16,948 nt of DNA, taken from the NCBI GenBank assembly GCA_937876385.1, contig CALFHQ010000694.1:1-16948 (forward strand). The letters are read 5' to 3'. The first letter of the stretch is position 1, and every line of letters starts with the position of its first letter. Below are positions 13,723 to 16,948 of this stretch, one piece after another. A program made the position numbers and the translations under genes. The notes below the pieces were generated by a model, which saw only the letters and a list, made by a program, of their open reading frames with translations, ran no database searches and had not been told where the DNA came from. This stretch comes from an uncultured Pseudomonadota bacterium. GTDB taxonomy: Bacteria; Myxococcota_A; UBA9042; CAIXZC01.

Positions 13723-15173
13723 GGAACCTCCCGATTCGCTACGCCGCTCACCGCAGCGCCCACAGCACGCTCCAATCTCGCCACGGCCAGAAACCAATCA
13801 AGCTTTGACTGCACCAGATTCAACTTCGCACTGGCCAACTCGGCTTGCGCCGTAAACACCTCGACAATGGTGCCCAGACCCTGCTTGTAATTCTCCTCGG
13901 CCAACGTCACGCTCGCCTCCGCCGCCTCCACAACCTTCTGCGTCGCCTCAATGCTCGCAAAGGAATCCCCCACCTGCACATGAGCGGCCCATACCTCGAA
14001 AAGAACCTGATCCACCTGGTTCTTCAGCTCCTCTCGTGCCTGCTTCTCAGCGAATTCCGTGCGACGCCGGTCGTAGGTCACCTTGTACCCCTGGAACAGA
14101 GGCATCGAAATCCCCACTCCCACACTCCAAGGCACCGAAAAATCGGACCGGGTGTCGTAGCTGCCCGCCAGGGTCCCATCCACGGAAATAGATGGATAGC
14201 GCCCCGAATCGGCCACCTTCGCATCTGCCAATGCGCGCTCCACTCGAGCCTTCGCTTCCCCAATCTCCGGGCGCAGCGATAGGGCCCTCTCCATAAACCC
14301 GTCGATGTCCCCCACTGAAGGCTGAAAATCTCCCTCGGAACGCTTCATCACCGGAACATGGGTTCGAGCATCCAATCCCATCACCCTCGCCAGTTGCCCT
14401 TGTGCCTGGCGAATCTGGCTCTGGGCAACAACCTCCAGTCGACGCGCCTCCGCTAACCGGGCTTCCGCCTGAACGACATCGTACTTTCGGGCAACCCCCA
14501 CCTCGTACCGAGCGCTCGCCAGACGAAGCTGCGTCTCCGCCTGCCCCACCAGATCCACCACCGTGTCCTGGTACCACAACGCCCCTTGAAGCACGTACCA
14601 CGCTTCCTGAACCGAAAATGCCACCTCGATGAGGGTGGTCTGATGACGAAAATCAGCGGCCCTCAAATCTGCTTGAGCCCCCTCCAGTTGCCCCTCCCGG
14701 GAACCCCCGTCAAAGAGCAGGTAACCCACACTGAATCGCCCGGTAACTCCCCACCCCACCGCATTCTCACGACGGTCCAGATTCCCGGAATCCGACACCG
14801 AGGTGCTCCCCCCCACGGTCACCGTAGGATAGAAAGCACTCTTCTTCACACCCACATTGGAGGCGGCCGCTTGGGCCGCCATCCAGGCAGCACGGGTGGA
14901 CGGGTTGTTCTCCAGGGCAAAGCGAACACACTCGGCCAAAGACATGGGGGGACCCTCTTCAGGATTGGAGGGACCTTTCCGGGGCGATGCTTGTCCTCGG
15001 GCCGCAGTAGACGACTCGCCAGAGGACTTCTGGGGCGCCACACTACGGGAAGCCGCACCGTTTCGGGAATCCACAACCCGAAAAGGGTCCTGGCCGGCAC
15101 AAGAGAACCCGGCCAACATCAAACTCACCCACATCAGTGTCGAAATTCGGGAACAGAACACCAAAGCCCCCAA
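13719..15173 (-). CDS. TolC-family outer-membrane efflux factor, probable lipoprotein
   Basis: The roughly 484-residue protein has two OEP (PF02321-type) halves, about 77-270 and 285-475, with typical sequences such as MSLAECVRFALENNP and AQAELASAKLNLVQSKLDW. It should form the trimeric outer-membrane duct for the adaptor and pump. The N terminus looks like a lipoprotein signal ending LAGFSC (C25), followed by about 50 residues of Ser/Ala/Pro/Gly-rich linker before the first OEP helix. No ATG fits: the longest frame starts with TTG (15173-15171) without a good ribosome site. A GTG 12 bases downstream (15161) has GGGGG 5 bases before it and would also give a normal 20-residue signal. The exact start is therefore uncertain. 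It is the first gene of the five-gene operon. Confidence 0.9.
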   Translation of the reverse strand: MGALVFCSRISTLMWVSLMLAGFSCAGQDPFRVVDSRNGAASRSVAPQKSSGESSTAARGQASPRKGPSNPEEGPPMSLAECVRFALENNPSTRAAWMAAQAAASNVGVKKSAFYPTVTVGGSTSVSDSGNLDRRENAVGWGVTGRFSVGYLLFDGGSREGQLEGAQADLRAADFRHQTTLIEVAFSVQEAWYVLQGALWYQDTVVDLVGQAETQLRLASARYEVGVARKYDVVQAEARLAEARRLEVVAQSQIRQAQGQLARVMGLDARTHVPVMKRSEGDFQPSVGDIDGFMERALSLRPEIGEAKARVERALADAKVADSGRYPSISVDGTLAGSYDTRSDFSVPWSVGVGISMPLFQGYKVTYDRRRTEFAEKQAREELKNQVDQVLFEVWAAHVQVGDSFASIEATQKVVEAAEASVTLAEENYKQGLGTIVEVFTAQAELASAKLNLVQSKLDWFLAVARLERAVGAAVSGVANREVP

Positions 15174-15300
15174 CGGATTCGAGAAAGAGCGGAACGGTAC
15201 AAGGAAGCTGAACCGACTTCACAATGCCCGCAACGCCGACAACATTAAAGTGGAACCCGAAATCAGTCCAGTGAAACTCCACCGACCATCAAGAAAGTCA
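15174..15300. other. Intergenic gap, likely leader of the efflux operon
   Basis: These 127 bases separate the transporter stop (15301-15303) from the first gene of the efflux operon, both on the minus strand. I see no convincing terminator hairpin with a T-tract and no strong sigma-70 pair. The operon promoter, if separate, should be here or within the end of the transporter gene. Confidence 0.4.
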
Positions 15301-16948
15301 TCACTTCTTCTGGGCAGCAAATCGGTTGAACAGCAAGAGACCGACAATGGTTGCCACTCCAATCCCAGTGAAGATCAACCACAACGTCTGAGGTTCATTC
15401 ATCTCATCAACGTACTTCACATACAAATTTGCCCCCAGCACGCCACCGATGGAGCTCCCAATAACGCCGTACAGGAACAAGTAGCCCATGTACATCGCAA
15501 CCCGAGACCGAGGAGCCGTCTGGCCAACGTAGGAGATGAATTTGGGGTGCGCCGTCATCTCTCCAACCGAGAATATGATCGTCCCCGCTATGAACACCCA
15601 GATGCTCGTCGAAATGGCGAGAATAGCCATCCCGATGGTGCCCATGGAGATCCCCACAATCATCGTGGGGAGAGCCCGAGTGTCCTTGACGATGTTGGAA
15701 ATGAATAGCTGAAGCAGGATGATCGTGCCGGCATTGATGACGGTGACGTGCTCCACGTCAAATCGCCAATCCAACCCAACTCCAATGGACGAGAACAGCC
15801 CGTTCACGGCGTCGTTGAGGCTTGCCGCATCGACATACCCCTGCACATACCACAAAACCGAATCAAACATCTGAAAGTAGAGGACCCAGAACCCCGCATA
15901 AATGAAGATCATCACCAGGAATCGGAAGTGGTCGTGGAAGCGCTTCACCTCCCGGAAATCGATGGCGTACAGAGACAACAGCGTCACCGCAATGACCCCG
16001 GTCAGGATCCGGGAAAAGAGAGACAAGTCGGGGACCAGCCAGACAATCCCCTCCAACACCGCCAAAGTCACAAACAACCAAACTCCACGGGCTCCTCGAG
16101 TGGGAGCCGCTAGGAACTTCGGGTTCAATTTGCGAATCAACAAGGCCGCCACCATCAGCAACGCCACAAAGAGCACCAGGAACGGTTTGGCAGCGGAATC
16201 ATCAAGACGCCCCGTGAGATCCTCCGCTTCCAAGCTGGCGAGATGCCGATTGGCCCCGGCGAGCATCTCCAGCGCCTCCCCCTCGTACCCCGTGAAGGTC
16301 CCAGGATCAACGAACTCCATGCGCCATCGATGGGTCTCCGGGTTCACCTCGTCTAAGCGAATGGGAGGGCTCGTCAACCCCACAACCACCACGTCCAGAA
16401 TGTTCACCACTGCTGACTCTTTCACCCAACCCACGAGAACCTCGGGGGCAACCGGATAGCCGTGCTCCGCCAGTGTGGCGGCAAGCTCTACCGAAACCTG
16501 CGGAACATCCCCCGGGCGATACACCATCAGCACCGGACGCTTCCCCTCCTCCCCATCCTCCCACTTGGCGACCTCTGACTTGCAGAGGTTTCGCTTCACC
16601 CGCACCACAAACTGCTTCCCGGAAACCTCCTGGAGAGTCTGAGTCAAGATGATGCTTCGAGGCTGTGGAGTCCAATACTGATACCCCCCAAAACCCAGAA
16701 GTCCCACCAACAGCACGAGGAACAACCCCTTGCCCAGGGGCCCCCGGACAATCATCTCGAACAACAGAACAAAGGGGCTGTAAATGATCTCAAAGGCGTT
16801 GGCCAAAGTCTGCAACAGCCCCGGCTTCTCTTCCTCGGCGCCCTCCTCCTCTTCGTCTCCTTTGGGCGGCTCCTTGAAGAACAGCAGGGTCGGAATGAGC
16901 ATCGCACCAGTGCCCAAAGCAGCAGCGATAATGACCCAATCCCAGCCA
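15301..16948 (-). CDS. POT/PTR2-like major facilitator transporter with soluble insert, partial (5' end outside the window)
   Basis: 548 residues of the C-terminal part lie in the window; the frame stays open to the right edge (GWDWVIIAAALGTGAM at the start). The C-terminal half resembles proton-coupled oligopeptide (POT/PTR2) carriers: FWVLYFQMFDS is like their TM7, followed by helices, FSVGEMTAHPKFISYVGQTAP, which matches the position of the family's GE...SP...AP segment, and YGVIGSSIGGVLGANLY near the end. Between the halves is an acidic loop (DEEEEGAEEE), a TM helix, about 160 soluble residues (16186-16674), then three more helices before TM7. The insert has no motif I recognise and contains a single Cys. 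Substrate is uncertain: peptides are likely by family but the insert is atypical. The gene ends 127 bases before the efflux operon, on the same strand. Confidence 0.8.
   Translation of the reverse strand, partial: GWDWVIIAAALGTGAMLIPTLLFFKEPPKGDEEEEGAEEEKPGLLQTLANAFEIIYSPFVLLFEMIVRGPLGKGLFLVLLVGLLGFGGYQYWTPQPRSIILTQTLQEVSGKQFVVRVKRNLCKSEVAKWEDGEEGKRPVLMVYRPGDVPQVSVELAATLAEHGYPVAPEVLVGWVKESAVVNILDVVVVGLTSPPIRLDEVNPETHRWRMEFVDPGTFTGYEGEALEMLAGANRHLASLEAEDLTGRLDDSAAKPFLVLFVALLMVAALLIRKLNPKFLAAPTRGARGVWLFVTLAVLEGIVWLVPDLSLFSRILTGVIAVTLLSLYAIDFREVKRFHDHFRFLVMIFIYAGFWVLYFQMFDSVLWYVQGYVDAASLNDAVNGLFSSIGVGLDWRFDVEHVTVINAGTIILLQLFISNIVKDTRALPTMIVGISMGTIGMAILAISTSIWVFIAGTIIFSVGEMTAHPKFISYVGQTAPRSRVAMYMGYLFLYGVIGSSIGGVLGANLYVKYVDEMNEPQTLWLIFTGIGVATIVGLLLFNRFAAQKK
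16186..16674 (-). other. Soluble insert domain (~160 residues) inside the transporter
   Basis: In the transporter frame, a hydrophobic segment (LFLVLLVGLLGFGGYQYW) is followed by about 160 residues without a membrane helix and then by PFLVLFVALLMVAALLIRKLN. The segment is mixed alpha/beta in appearance, with PVLMVYRPGDVPQVSVELA and NILDVVVVGLTSPP as likely core strands and helices. Being flanked by membrane helices it is probably folded on one face of the membrane; which face cannot be set from this partial gene. Confidence 0.6.

Overview
The window is about 17 kb of roughly 58% GC DNA from a Gram-negative bacterium with an outer membrane. It carries a complete tripartite efflux operon, several predicted lipoproteins, and a giant lipoprotein built from CGDG...CDDGN (DUF4215-type) repeats, IPT/TIG folds and Kelch blades. 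That protein style is most typical of Myxococcota and related former Deltaproteobacteria (inference from family distribution; no 16S or marker gene is present). Gene density is high: no gap between genes exceeds about 160 bases, and no tRNA, rRNA, CRISPR array or insertion sequence was seen.

Left part (1-3.8 kb). The 5' part of a Na+/H+ antiporter NhaA runs off the left edge on the minus strand. Divergent from it is a two-gene plus-strand unit: a Cof-like HAD phosphatase with a secretion or lipoprotein-like N terminus, then, with an ATGA overlap, a hotdog (PaaI-like) thioesterase interrupted by one extra base near 1933. The thioesterase converges on a cysteine-rich lipoprotein of unknown function, and a perfect 10-bp stem spans both stop codons. 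A CrcB/Fluc fluoride channel gene is divergent from that lipoprotein.

Middle (3.8-9.0 kb). One minus-strand gene encodes a 1727-residue lipoprotein. It has an N-terminal signal, one DUF4215-like repeat, an acidic Val/Asp-alternating linker, 20 more Cys-rich repeats, IPT/TIG-like domains and a Kelch propeller that seems to be interrupted by an FN3-like segment. The very long open frames on the opposite strand here are shadows of the repetitive codons.

Right part (9.15-15.2 kb). A five-gene minus-strand operon encodes an outer-membrane factor, a periplasmic adaptor, an ABC ATPase and two separate MacB/FtsX-type permeases. Every adjacent pair overlaps by the same 4 bases (ATGA). Together they should form a MacAB-TolC-like envelope-spanning pump or a related mechanotransmission ABC system. 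Upstream of it, the 3' part of a POT/PTR2-like major facilitator gene with an unusual ~160-residue soluble insert runs off the right edge.

Nothing here is clearly a new defence or mobile system. The most unusual items are the internal architecture of the giant lipoprotein, the insert in the transporter, the exported-looking HAD hydrolase and the frameshifted thioesterase.
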